A DNA stretch of 64,000 bases from Cognatazoarcus halotolerans. Its GTDB lineage: Bacteria; Pseudomonadota; Gammaproteobacteria; Burkholderiales; Rhodocyclaceae. The notes below the pieces were generated by a model that had not been told where the DNA came from, searched no databases, and worked only from the letters and a program-made list of their open reading frames with translations. This document shows, one piece after another, positions 1 through 12,000 of the stretch. The stretch spans positions 62,001 through 126,000 of the forward strand of contig NZ_WUAF01000009.1 of NCBI RefSeq assembly GCF_009800965.1, read 5' to 3'. Made by a program: the position numbers and the translations under genes. Every line of letters starts with the position of its first letter. Position 1 is the first letter of the stretch.

Positions 1-3000
1 CGGGTACGTTCTGGGCGTTGTAACCGATCGTGCCGGCGGAGGCGTCGAGGGTCAGGTCACGGGTCTGGATCAGGGTGGTACGCGAGAGCCCCTTGTAGCC
101 GGTTGCCGACACGCCGCGGTCGGTGCCGGCAACGATGTCGCCGCCGAGCGCCCGCACGATGGTCTGGCCGATCGGGTTCACGATGGTGCCGTTGAGCACG
201 ATGTCGGGCGCATAGGTGGTGCTGAGGTTCTGGATCGTCACCTCGGACGGGACCACGGTGCGCCGCAGGTCGAAGGTAAGGCCGACCGTAGCGCCGCGCA
301 GGTCGACGAAGGGCGCGGTCGCGCCGCCCACGTTGATGTTGTTGACCTGCAGTTCGCGCGACGAGTAGTTGGTGATGCTCACGCCGCCATAGACGTCGGC
401 GAAGGTGAACAGCGCCTTGAAGTCGGTGGCGGTGTCGGCCGTGTCGTTGACGATCGAACCAGCGGTGATGAACACCACCTGGCCGCCGCCGCCACCGCCG
501 ATGTCGTCAACGATGGCCTTGCCGGCCTGGCTCATGTCCACATCCACACCGATGGACTTGACCAGGTTGCCGTTCTCGTCGATCAGCACCTCCGGACTGG
601 CGCCGGCGGAAATCTCCACGTCCGCGTCCCAGCGGATGCTGCGGGTCTGGCTGGTGACGTTCGCGACGCTCACGTCGTCGGCCTGGGCCAGCAGGGCGAG
701 GTGGTCGTATGTCTCGGTCGCGTTGCTCAGGTAGGCATCGGCGTCGGTGTAGACGGTGGCCGACACGTTGGAACCCGGCAGCAGCACGGCGCCGGCGAAC
801 TGGAGCGTCTTGCCGTCCGCCGAGATGCCGGTGATCGTGGCGACCTGCGGAATGCCGAGGCGATAGATCACGATGCGCTGGCCAACGATGTAGCCTTCCT
901 GCGCCCAGTTGCCCGAAGCGCGGCTCATCGAGGCGGTCACGCCGTTCTGTACGAAGCTGAGCCCGGAGTAGCTGGCGTGATCGAGCTTGCGCAGGCGCGA
1001 GTCCTCGTTCGCGCGCGGCGCAGTCTGGATGCGCGCGCCATCCTTGGCCTGCACCAGATCGGTGAAGGTGGTGCTGTTGCCGCCATCCCAGATCGGGATC
1101 GGGATGAAGCCGATCGGCACCGGGTCGGTATCCTGGTCGGCGCTCGCGTTGCGATGGAAGGCGCCGATGTCCATGCCGCGGGTGCTCTTCACGCGCACGC
1201 CGTCGTCGATGAGGGTCCGCACCGTGGAGTCGGTGTCGATGTCGGCATGGGAGATCGCCACCGCCACGAAACCACCCGCCAGCGCATGACTGTGGGCGTA
1301 AGTAGACAGATGCGAAACCTGAGCGTTGAGCTCGACCGTATCGGCCTCGATGCGGGCACCCGCGCCGAGACGGGTCATGGTGCCCTTGGCCGTGTCGCTG
1401 GTGTTGCTGCCGGCATCGCTGTCGACCCGGGTGTCGGCGCGCGCGTTGGAACCCGCACCGAGACCACCACCGTTGGCGGTCGCATACACATGGGTGTCCA
1501 TCGACGAATCGGAGCGGATCGACACCTTGCCGGCGGCCCGCAGCGTTACGCCGTCGTCGGTGAGGTAGGCGTTGCTGGTGTTGGTGACGTTGACCCGCGC
1601 TTCCACGTGGGCCGCCGAGATCGCACCGCCGCCGTTGTTGCTGATGTAGCCGTTGCCGCGGCTCACCGAATGGGTCGCCACATCGATGTCGCCACCCGCG
1701 TCGACCAGCGTCGCGGCGATCCAGGCCTGGGCGTCGTTGGTGATGTAGAGCTTGGCGGTCGGCACCGACACGGTGAACAGGAAGCCCACCGAGCCGCCTT
1801 CGGTGCGCACCGTGGACAGGCCGTCGCCCGGTGGCGGGTTGAGGGTGCGCAGCGAGGTGCCGCCCGGGCCGAGAAGCAGGTGGTCACCGCTCGGCGCAGT
1901 GTGCAGGTCGATGCGCAACTGGTGCTTGCCGCTGCTGGGCGTGAGCTCGATGCCGGCCTTACCGAAGGCGTGGGTGCCGGTGCGGCCGGTGTCGCTCACA
2001 TTGAGGGCGGTCGAACTCGCGGCCGTGGAGGCAAGCTGGAACTTGCTGCCGTCGCTGTTGATGACGTAGTAGGTGACGCCGTCCTGCAGTGCGCCAAGGC
2101 TCTGGCGCGTCAGCGCGTGGTTGACCGCCTGGCCGGCGTCGGATTTGTCCGGTGACAGCTTGAGTGCCTCGCCCCGCAAGGTGGCCGCGTGGGTCTCGTC
2201 GGAGAGCACAGTGCCCGCGAAATACAGGGTCTTGCCATCGGCGCTGATGGACTTGATGGTCAGCGTCGTGTTGTTGCTGGTGGTGCCGGTGATGATGATC
2301 TTGTCGCCGGCGGCAAAGCCGTCCGTCGTCCAGCTGCCGGCGCTGCGACGGATCTGGTCGTCCGGGTTGGGATCTCCCGCATTGGCCGGATCGATACGGT
2401 CGAAGGTGACTGTGAGCGCCGAGTAGGCATCCAGCAGCTGGATGTAGTTCTTGTCGACGTAGTAGGCGTAGTAGGTGCCGTTGTTGCTCAGGTTGCCGCC
2501 GCCGGTGAGGGCGATGCCGGTGCCGTCCGTGGTGTAGGTGAGCTTGTCGCCGGTGACCAGGCCGTGGCCCGCGTCCGCCGCGGTGATGAGACCGTCGCCG
2601 TTGGTGTCGCCGCCCAGCAGGATGTAGTCGTTGGCGGTGCTGACCAGTCCCGGCTGGTTGCCGGCGGTACCGGAATCGGTGTCCTGCACGTACACCGTAT
2701 CGACCACCAGACTGTTGAAGACGAAGGGCTTCGGACCGTAATAGGTCACCGCATCGCCATTGCCGAAGCCCGACAGGTGGATGTAGTTGTCGTCGGTGAC
2801 GACATTCGGCGACGAGGCCGGATTGAAGGACTTGCTCGGGTCGGTGGTCGGGTCCGCGAGGGCATCGGCGCGGTTGGCGAACAGCTTGATGGTGAATTCG
2901 TCGATCACCCGCACGTAATAGGTGTGGGTCGTGTCCAGCGACGCGGTGTTGAGGCTGCTCCCTCCGACCGGGGTGTAGCGCACCGCATCGCCGGATTCGA

Positions 3001-6000
3001 GGTAATGCGGCGCGTCGAAACGGATGCGGTCACGCGTCGCGTCCACACCGGTTCCCGGTGAGAACAGACTGCCTGTGTCGCCCGCCGCCGCATCGAAGGC
3101 CACGCCGAGCTTGATGGTGTTGTCATCGACGACGAGGACCTTGTATTCGCGCCCGGTCTCAAGTGCGGGATGGGTACTCGACTGGTCGTCGGTAGTGATC
3201 GCAGTGTTGCCGTTCGGATCGTAGGTGACGATGCTGCCGTCGCTCAGGCCGTGGGCGTCGAAGCGGATGGTGTCGTTGCCGGTGCTGACGTCGGCGGCCG
3301 GCTGGAAGTAGTCGTCCAGCTGCAGGCCGGTGGTCTTGGCGAGGATGTCCGCCTGCACGGTCACGTCGCCGCCGGCGGTGACGACCGCGTTGTCACCGAT
3401 GCTGGCGTGCGCGGTGGGCGTCACATAGCCCTCGCTCAGCATCACCCCGACACTGCCACCGCCGATGGTGAAACCGCGGCCGGTGGCGCTGCCCTTGGCG
3501 CGGATCGAGGTCGCGGTGACCTCCACGTCGCCGGTATCGGTGTTGCCGGTCGTGGTCACCGTGGCGTCGCCGTCGATCGAGGCATAGACCTTCGGCGTCA
3601 CGTAGGTCACCGAGCGGGTACCGGTGCCGGCGCCGATGCCGCCCGCGGCGGACACCGTGCTGACCTTGGTGTCGCTGGTATTGTCGGCGGCCACGCGCAG
3701 GCTGCGCCCGTTCACCTTGGCGCTGGACTTCACCTTGGCCTCGGTGGTGCTGACGATGTCGCCGCGCGCCACCATGGCCCCGACCGCGATCGCCCCGATC
3801 GCGCCGCCATCCGCGCTGACCGTGGCGGAATAGGTCGAGGTGGCGGTGACCGCCACGTCGCCGGTCGCATCCACCGTCGCGCCGTCACCGATCCAGGCAG
3901 TGACGCCGAGCAGCGCCACTTCGCCGCTGGCGCCCGATCCGCCGATGCGCGCGTCGGTCACGCCCGCCGCGCCGCCGAAGAAGCCGCCCGCCAGCGCGAT
4001 CCCCATCGGATCGCCGTCCTTGTAGGGCTTCACGTAGGCCTCGCCGCTGGCCTCGACGGTCACGTTGCCGACTTCGTGCCCATCCGTGCCGATCGAGGCG
4101 TAATTGCCGATCAGGGCATCGGTCGCACCGCTGATCTTGGCCACGGTCACCGCGATGCCGAGGCCCGCGCCGAGCGAAATGCCGCCGGCTCCCGTCGCCA
4201 CACGGAGCGTCCGCACCGATTCTGCGCTGACGGTGACATTGGCAAAGCCGACACTGTCGCCGACATGCGCGTAGCTGCCGCTCGTGCCTTGCTCGACCGC
4301 CCCGCTGCCATTGACCCGGGCGCCCAGCAGGGCACGCACGTCGCTCGTATCGGTCACCACCGAAACGGCGGAGCCCAGGCCGATGAAGCCACCGGCCGCA
4401 CCGGCGAAACCGAGGGTCTTCGATTCGGAGTCGAGCGCGGCGACGATCTTGAGATCGCCATCCCCGTGACCATCGGCATCCGCATCGATGCCGTCGATGG
4501 TGGTCCCCTGGGCCGCGAAGGCGCTGACGTCGGAGTCGATGGTGACGACCGCGATACCCAGCCCGATGCCCGCCGCCGCGCCCACGCCCGCTCCGCCCGT
4601 GAGGGTGCTCAGGCGGGTGTAGTTGCGGGCATTCAGCGCCACATTGCTTGCCTGGACCGTGGCGCCGGTGTCGATGGCGGCCGTCGTGCCGCTGGAAACA
4701 CCGCTGCTCGCCTCGGTGGCCCCACTGACCGTGCCGGCCACCGAACTGCCGCCGACCGAAGCGCGCCCCGAGTCGGCCACGGCAAGATTCTTGGAGAGCA
4801 GCTGATGGCCGCCGGTTGGGGGGTTGAGCGGGTCGCCGGTGGTGAGATCCGCGGCTTCGCCGGTTTCGGTGTCGATCAGCCGAATCTTGCTGGTGTCCTT
4901 ACCATCGGCGTCCGATACCACCGACACCATGTAGGTCTTGCCTTCGACGAGGCCACCGATGTCGCTCCCCGTGCCGACATTGCGATAGATCACATACTGG
5001 CCGCTATGGAGCGCCCGCGCGCCCTCTCCCAGGTCCGGGTTGATGTCGAGGGTGTCATCGGCGGCATCCACCGCCGAAGCCTGGAAGGTATCGGCTTCGA
5101 AGATCAGCTGGTGCCCGCTCGCGGCACCGGTCGAGGTGAGGTTCACCGGAATGCCGCCGGTGGTCTTGAGCTTGATCTTGCCGTCCGACTGGCGATCGAC
5201 GATGTAGGTGGTGCCGCTGCTCAGGCCGCCCACGTTGCTGCCGCCACCGACATTGCGGTAGATCACCAGATCGCCGGTTTTCAGCTTGTAGCTGCCGTCG
5301 GAGTACTTGGTGTTCACATCCAAGGTGTCGGCCGAGGTGTTCACCGCGCCGGAGCCGAAGGCGGTCTGGCCGTCCTCGCCGCTCATCCCCGACATCATGC
5401 CTGCAAGCGTCCCCTCCACCGACGAGATGACGTCGTCGTCATTCTGGCCTTTGAGCGGATCGCTGTCCTTCGAATTCTTGTCGCTGTCGTCAGCGGTGTA
5501 AGTCGAGGTGAAATCGCCGCCCACCGAATAAACGCTGATGCTGCCCGCCAGGCCGAGAACGCCGGCGCCCACCGAAATGGTGTTGCTCTTGAGGTCGCGC
5601 CGTACCAGCGCATCCACGTTCACGTCGCCGCTGGCGCTGACCTTGGTGCCGGTCCCGCCGATCAGCGCACGCGTATCGTTGCGGAATACCCCCACGTCCA
5701 CACTCGCGCCCGCACCCACTGCACCGCCGCCGACCGCGCCATCGATGGACAGCACTTCGAGCACGTTGGTGGCGATGACGTTCACGTCCTGTCCGGACGT
5801 GGACGCGCCCGGATAGCGCCGGTTGATCTCGGCACCGCCCAGGATCTGGGCGAATGTATCCGAATTCACGACTTCCACCGACACCGCGCCGGCAATGCCC
5901 GCGAACAGCCCGCCCGCACCGCTGGCGCCCAGGGCGAAGACCTTCTCGGTGCTCTGCCCCTGCACGAGGACACCTTCCGCCGAAGCCGGCTTGAAGGTGC

Positions 6001-9000
6001 CGTCGGAATTGGTTTCACCGTCCACCGTCGCCATCAGGACCGGACCGTTGGCCTCCGCGTCCACCACCGCGCCGCCGCCAATCACCGCATTGGTGGTCTT
6101 GGTGATCGAGGTGACCGCCACCGCACCAGCACCGCCGCCGCCACCGATGCCGATGCCCACCGCACCGGCGATGACCCAGCTCTTGGTATCGTCCAGCGCC
6201 TCGACGCGGACATTGCCGCCCGCGTGCACGCTCACGTTGCCGCTGATGGCCGCCAGGGTGTTCACGTTCATCACCAGCACCGCCGCGGAACCCGCCACGC
6301 CGACCAACCCGCTGCCCGCGATACCGGCCGCCACGCTCACGAACTGCTCCTGGGCGGTGGCCGTCACCTCCACGTCGCGGCTCGCGTTCACTTCCGTGGC
6401 GAAGGTGGACGAGGTGTGGGAATCGGTGCCGAAACCGGTGGAATTGCCGATCCACGACTGGGTTGCGCCGAGCAGCACCGGCACGGTCACACCGACCGCA
6501 CCCGAACCGCTGCCGCTGATGGCGGCACCCACGCCCACCGAGATCACCTCGTAGCTGCGTCCCGCGTTCACGTAGACGCCCTGCGCACTGCCCGCGCCGG
6601 TGTTGTCCTTGTTGATGTCGGCGCCGCTGTCGATGTGGGCCTTGGTATTGATGGTATGAACCGCGACACCGCCGGCCACGTTTACCGCGATCACCCCCGA
6701 ACCGCCCGCCGACGCGCCGGCCACGGCGAAATCGTTGAGGCTGGTGGCGGTCACGACGACGCCGCGCCGCGATGCGGTAACCGGGTCCGTTCCCGAGCGG
6801 CTCTTGATGTCGTTGTCGTCGAACTGATCGTTATCGACGTCCGGAACGCCCACGCCGACCACCGTCTGGAGATGGTGGACGGCGGTTGACGGCGACGAGC
6901 TTCCATACAGGTCCACCGGTGCGCTGTCGCCCTCGTGGCGCAGCAACTGGATGGTGTTGCCGTCGATCTTGTGCACCACGTAGCGCGAACCGCTGGTGAG
7001 GCCGCCGATGGGCACCCCGTCGGCGGTGTACAGCACCACCTGGCCTTCCGAGAGGCCGTGGTTGGCCAGCGTGATGCGGTCGTTCGTCGTATTCGCCGCG
7101 CTGGTGGTGAAGTCCTTCGTGTCACTGTTGCTCTGCGAGCGGTTCACCGTCGTTCCGGCCTGGAAGCCGCCCGTGTAGGCATTGAACCCGGTGCCGCTCT
7201 TTGCCAGCGCGGTCACCTGGGCGTCCTGCGCGATCCAACTCTCGGTGGTCTTGTTGAGCACCGACACGCCCGCCCCGACGCCGACCGCCGCGGCCCCGCC
7301 GATCGCGATGTTGCCCGAGATCACGTTGGAGCCGGTCGTGTCGAAAGCCTGCAGAACCACGTTGGAATCGGCCTTCACACTGGCGGAGACGCCGATGTGC
7401 GCGGTGGTCTCCACGTTCATCACCGACACGCCCGCCGTCACCGCCACGCCGGCCGCGCTGACACCGACCGCGCCGACGATGGAGAGGGAGAGGATGTCCT
7501 CCCGACCGAGGGCCTGGACGATGACCGAATTGCCGGCCACCAGATTGGCGCGATCCCCCACGTAGGCATGCGTCTTGGTGGTGACCACACCGACATCCGC
7601 GCCGAGGCCCACCCCGGCGGTACCTCCGATCGCCAGCGCGCCCGCGGTTCCGATGACGGCGAAATCGCCCTTCGCCACCACGTTGATATCGGCTGCCGAG
7701 TCGATGCTGCCGGCGGTCGCCGAGCTCGTCCGGTCGGCGATATAGGCTTCGGTTACGTCGTCGATCACGGTAACCGAGAAGGAACCGGCGATGCCCGCGG
7801 TTCCGCCTCCGGCTGCGCCAACGGCGATGATCACCACATCCTTGGGTGAATCGGCCTCGACCGAGACCCCTTTCACCTGCCTGCCGGAGGTGTCCTTGAA
7901 ACTCGGGACCCGGGCGTCGGCGTCGATGGTCGCGCTGCCGCCGATCCACGCCTTGGTACGGTTGATGATGTCAACGTTGGTGATGGCCGCGCCGACACCT
8001 GCGGTTCCGCCGATCGCCACCTGCCCGGCGACCGTTCCCGCATGCGCCATGTTGCGCGCGTAGGTGCGCATGTTGCCCGCGGTCTTCACCGCGGAAGCGC
8101 CGATCACCGCAGCCTCCACCGTATCGACGATGACATTCACCGTCACCGAGCCGGCCACCGAAACCTTGCCGCCGAGCCCCAGGCCGATCGCCAGGGAATC
8201 GATCGAGCCGGTCTCGTCCGCATGAACGATGACGCTGCCGGTACTGTCGTTGGCCTGGTTGTTGAGGGTCGAACCGTCCACCTTGGCAGTGACCGTATTG
8301 GCGATGAAGTTCGCCGACAGGGCAATGCCCACCGCCGCGTTTCCGCCAACGGACAGGGCCGCCCCGCCGGTGAGCGACTTGATGCTGGAAGCATCGATCG
8401 CCTCCACCGTGATGTCGCGCTTGTTCTCGATGGTCGAAGATTTCACATGGGCATCGACGGTATTCGTGATGCCGTTGATCGCCAGCCCGCCACCGACCGC
8501 AGTGCCCTTGGAGCCGGCCGCGCCGACCGCGAGGGCAAGGATCTTGCCGTCGATCAGCGAGTCCGATTCGGTCGATTTCGCGCTCACCACGACCGTGCCC
8601 GCGATACCCTTGAGGGTAGAGCTTTCGACCGCCGCGGTAATGCTGTTCTTGACCAGGTTGAAGCCCACCGCGCCGCCGAAGCCCGCGGTATTCAGCCCGA
8701 TGCCGAGCGAGCCCGCGATGGCCTGGAGGGTCGAGTCGTCTTCGGCCGCCACCTTGACCGAGCCGGCCCGGGTCGACACGGTCGACGCGATCTCGGCACG
8801 GATGGTGTTGGTGATGATGTTGATGCCCATCGTGAAGGCGATGCCGACATCCTTGCCTGCGCCGGCGGAGATGCCCACCGAGCGCAGGGTGTTGTCGTTC
8901 TTGGCGGTCACTTCCACCGCGCCGCCGGCGTCGATCGACGCGCGATTGATCGAGCCCAGCGTGGTGCCGGTGATCACGTTCACGCCGATGGCGAAGCCGA

Positions 9001-12000
9001 AGCCGCGCTCGCCGCCGATCCCGAAACCACCTCCGCCGGAGATGATGCTCGAGGTATCCAGCGCGGCGACCGTGATCGCGCCGTCGCTCGCGAGGGTGCC
9101 GAGGTCGATATAGGCCTTGGTCTCGTTGTCGAGGATGTTCACCGACACCGAACCGCCGAAGCTGGTGCCCTTGCCACCGGCCACCACCGCCGCGGCGACC
9201 GCCACGCTGATGAGGTCACCCTTGCGGGTCGCATCGATGGAGATGCTGGCCGCATCCAGATCGGACACCACCGCATAGGCGAGCGTATCCAGACCCAGGT
9301 AGTTCACGCTCACCGCACCGCCCACGCCCGTCCCGCCCTGGTTGGAGGTGGCGTTCACGAAGGCAGCCGCGCCGGTGATTGCCAGGATCTGCACGTCGTT
9401 CTGGGCGATCACGCCCAGCGCGCCGCCCGCCTTGATCTGGCCCGCATCGCGGATTGCCGCGACGGTGCTGTCCTGCACCACATTGACCGACACCGCGCCG
9501 GCAATGGCGAGGCCGCTCTTGGGCTTGCCGCCGGTTTCGGGGGCCACGTCGCCGTTGAGCATGGAAGGCGTGGAGTTGCCCACCTTGTCGTCGACCTTGC
9601 CCTTGTCGAGATCCTTGTCCAGGCTGCCGAAGGACGAGACGACGCCCGCCTGGGGATTGTCGTCACCGCCTCCGCCGCCACCGCCAGGCGTGCTCGACTC
9701 GCCGGTGGTTGCCGCGCCGGCAACGGCAAAGGTCCACAGTTCGCCGTCCACCGCGGCGCGCAGGTTAACCGTATCGGCCACGTCGATGGTGGCATGGGTA
9801 TCCACCGAGGTGCCCACGGCCTGCGTGAGATCCGGATTGCCGATGATCGCGTGGGTCTCGCGGTTGAGATTGCTGATCGAGATCGCCACGCCGACGCCGG
9901 TGTTCTTGCCGATCGCCACGCCACCGACCCAGTTCGCCCCGGTCACCAGGTCGCCCGCGTAGATGCGCGCATCCCGGCCGGTGACCATCGCCGCCGCGCC
10001 GAGGTTGGCGAGCGTATGGCTGGTCTGCTGCACATAGGCCACCGAGCCGGCCACCGAGGTGGCGCCGCCGGCCGCGCCGCCCTGGGTCATGTTGATGGTA
10101 AAGTTGGCCTCTTCGGCCTTCATGTTGAAGCCGCCGTCGGCGCCGCTGTAGATCTTGGCGTCGTCGGCCACGACCGCCTTGGTGGTATTGGTGAGGATGC
10201 TCACCATCACCGCGCCGCCCATGCCGCCCTTGGCGCTGCCCGACCCGGTAGGCAGGATGTTCAGCTTGTCCAGCCATTCCTTCTTGGCGGTCCCGTCCGA
10301 GAGATCGCCAAGCTCGAAGGTCGGCAGCTGCACGTTGCCGGTCATGTTGATGGTCTGGGCGTAGTTGGTGGCCTCGATCGAGACCACCTGTTCGTTCATG
10401 AGACCGTCGGTATCGGGCCCGTCCACCGCATTGGAGTTGTCCTGGTTGGCGTGGTCGTTGAGCGCATCATTGCGCCAGTCGAGGTCCTGGTTGATCGCGA
10501 CCTTGGACTCCACGGTGGCCTTGGAGGTGTTGTTGAACACCATGATGTTGAAGGCGCCCGCGATGCCGAGCTTCTCGGCCTTGGCGGTGGCGGTGGTCCA
10601 GGTGTTGAACCAGGACTTGAGACCCAGGGTCGGATCGAGCTCACCCTTGAACACGTTGCCCATGTACTGGGTGACCGCACCGTAGCCGTTGGTGCTGACG
10701 CTGTCGCTGAATTCGCCGAGGGTGGTCGGGAAATAGGTGTCCGGACGCACCAGGTAGGGATAGGAGACGTCGGAAATCACCCGCGTCGCACGCAGCGCGT
10801 CGAGGGTCGCGAACTTGGGATGGGCCGGGTCGCTGAGGTCGGAATGGACCGTCGCGCTGGCGGTATTGTTGAGCACCGCCACGGTTACCGCGACGCTGGC
10901 CATGGTGTCGGCGCTGCTCTGGGCGTTGTTGCCGTTGGCATCGGCCTGGGGCTCGGCATTGCTGTCGGCGCCGAGCTGGTAGGCTTCTGCGATGGTGCCC
11001 TTGACCTCGAGATCTTCGTTGGATTTGAGGACCGCGGTCGAGCCCACCTCGGCGGTGGACGTGTGGGTGCCAACCGCCACCGCCAGCGAACCGGCGATGG
11101 CGAATTTCGCGGGCTTGGTATTGTCGCTCGTCTGGTTGTCGCCGTAGTGCTTCTTCATGAAGCCCTGGAACAGCGTATCGGCGATGTTGAAGTCCATCAC
11201 CTTGTCGTAGCCGTCCTTGTAGCGGTCCCACTTGCTCTTCTCGTCGTCCGGCGTCTGGCTCTCGCTCTTGAGTCCGCCACTGGCGCTGGCCTTGTCCTCG
11301 GCGTTGAGCTCGGCGACCACGCCGATACCGGTGGAGAAGCCCGAATCGAGCACGTGCTTGGCCGCGAGGGTGAAACCGCTCCCCGTCTTGGTGACCGGCC
11401 CGATGTCGATATACACGCCGCCGCGCGCCTCGTTCTCGGACTCCGCGAGCTGGATCACCTGCCCGTCGCCGTAGCGGGTGTCGCCCTGCAGGTTCTTTTC
11501 GTTGGTGCTCGCCACCACGTAGTAGGTGGCGCCGTCGTCGAGCCCCTGGATGACACCGCCGTTGGCGTGATAGACCACGGCCTGGCCGAGCTCGAACTTG
11601 TTGATGTTGCTGGGCGAGTTGGCCGCGTCGCGCAGGCTCAGGGTATCCGCGCTGCTGTCCACGTCGCTGCCCACGAACTTGCGCTCGTTGACCGCGATCG
11701 CAACCGCACCGGAACCCGGCTTGAGGTCGATGACGATACCGCTCTTTTCGGCGATGGTTTCCGCGTAGCTGGCCTCGATGGCCTGGCGCTCGGTCGAAGC
11801 GAGCATGATCCACTCGGATTCGTCGCGGGCGGTATCGGGATCGTCCTCGAGCGTGATGACGTAGTAGTCCTTGCCGTCCACAAGCGTGTTGTTTCCGAGC
11901 GGATTGTTGTCGCCGATGCTGTTGCCGTAGCGGTTGGTGTAGTGGACGACGTCCTCGTCCACCAGGGCGTGCGGCCCCACGTGGATCATGTTCTTGTCGT

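Noticed and set aside
10641-11813. A 390-codon minus-strand frame.
   Set aside because: It is out of frame within the giant gene and very Arg/Gln-rich, typical of a shifted GC-rich frame.
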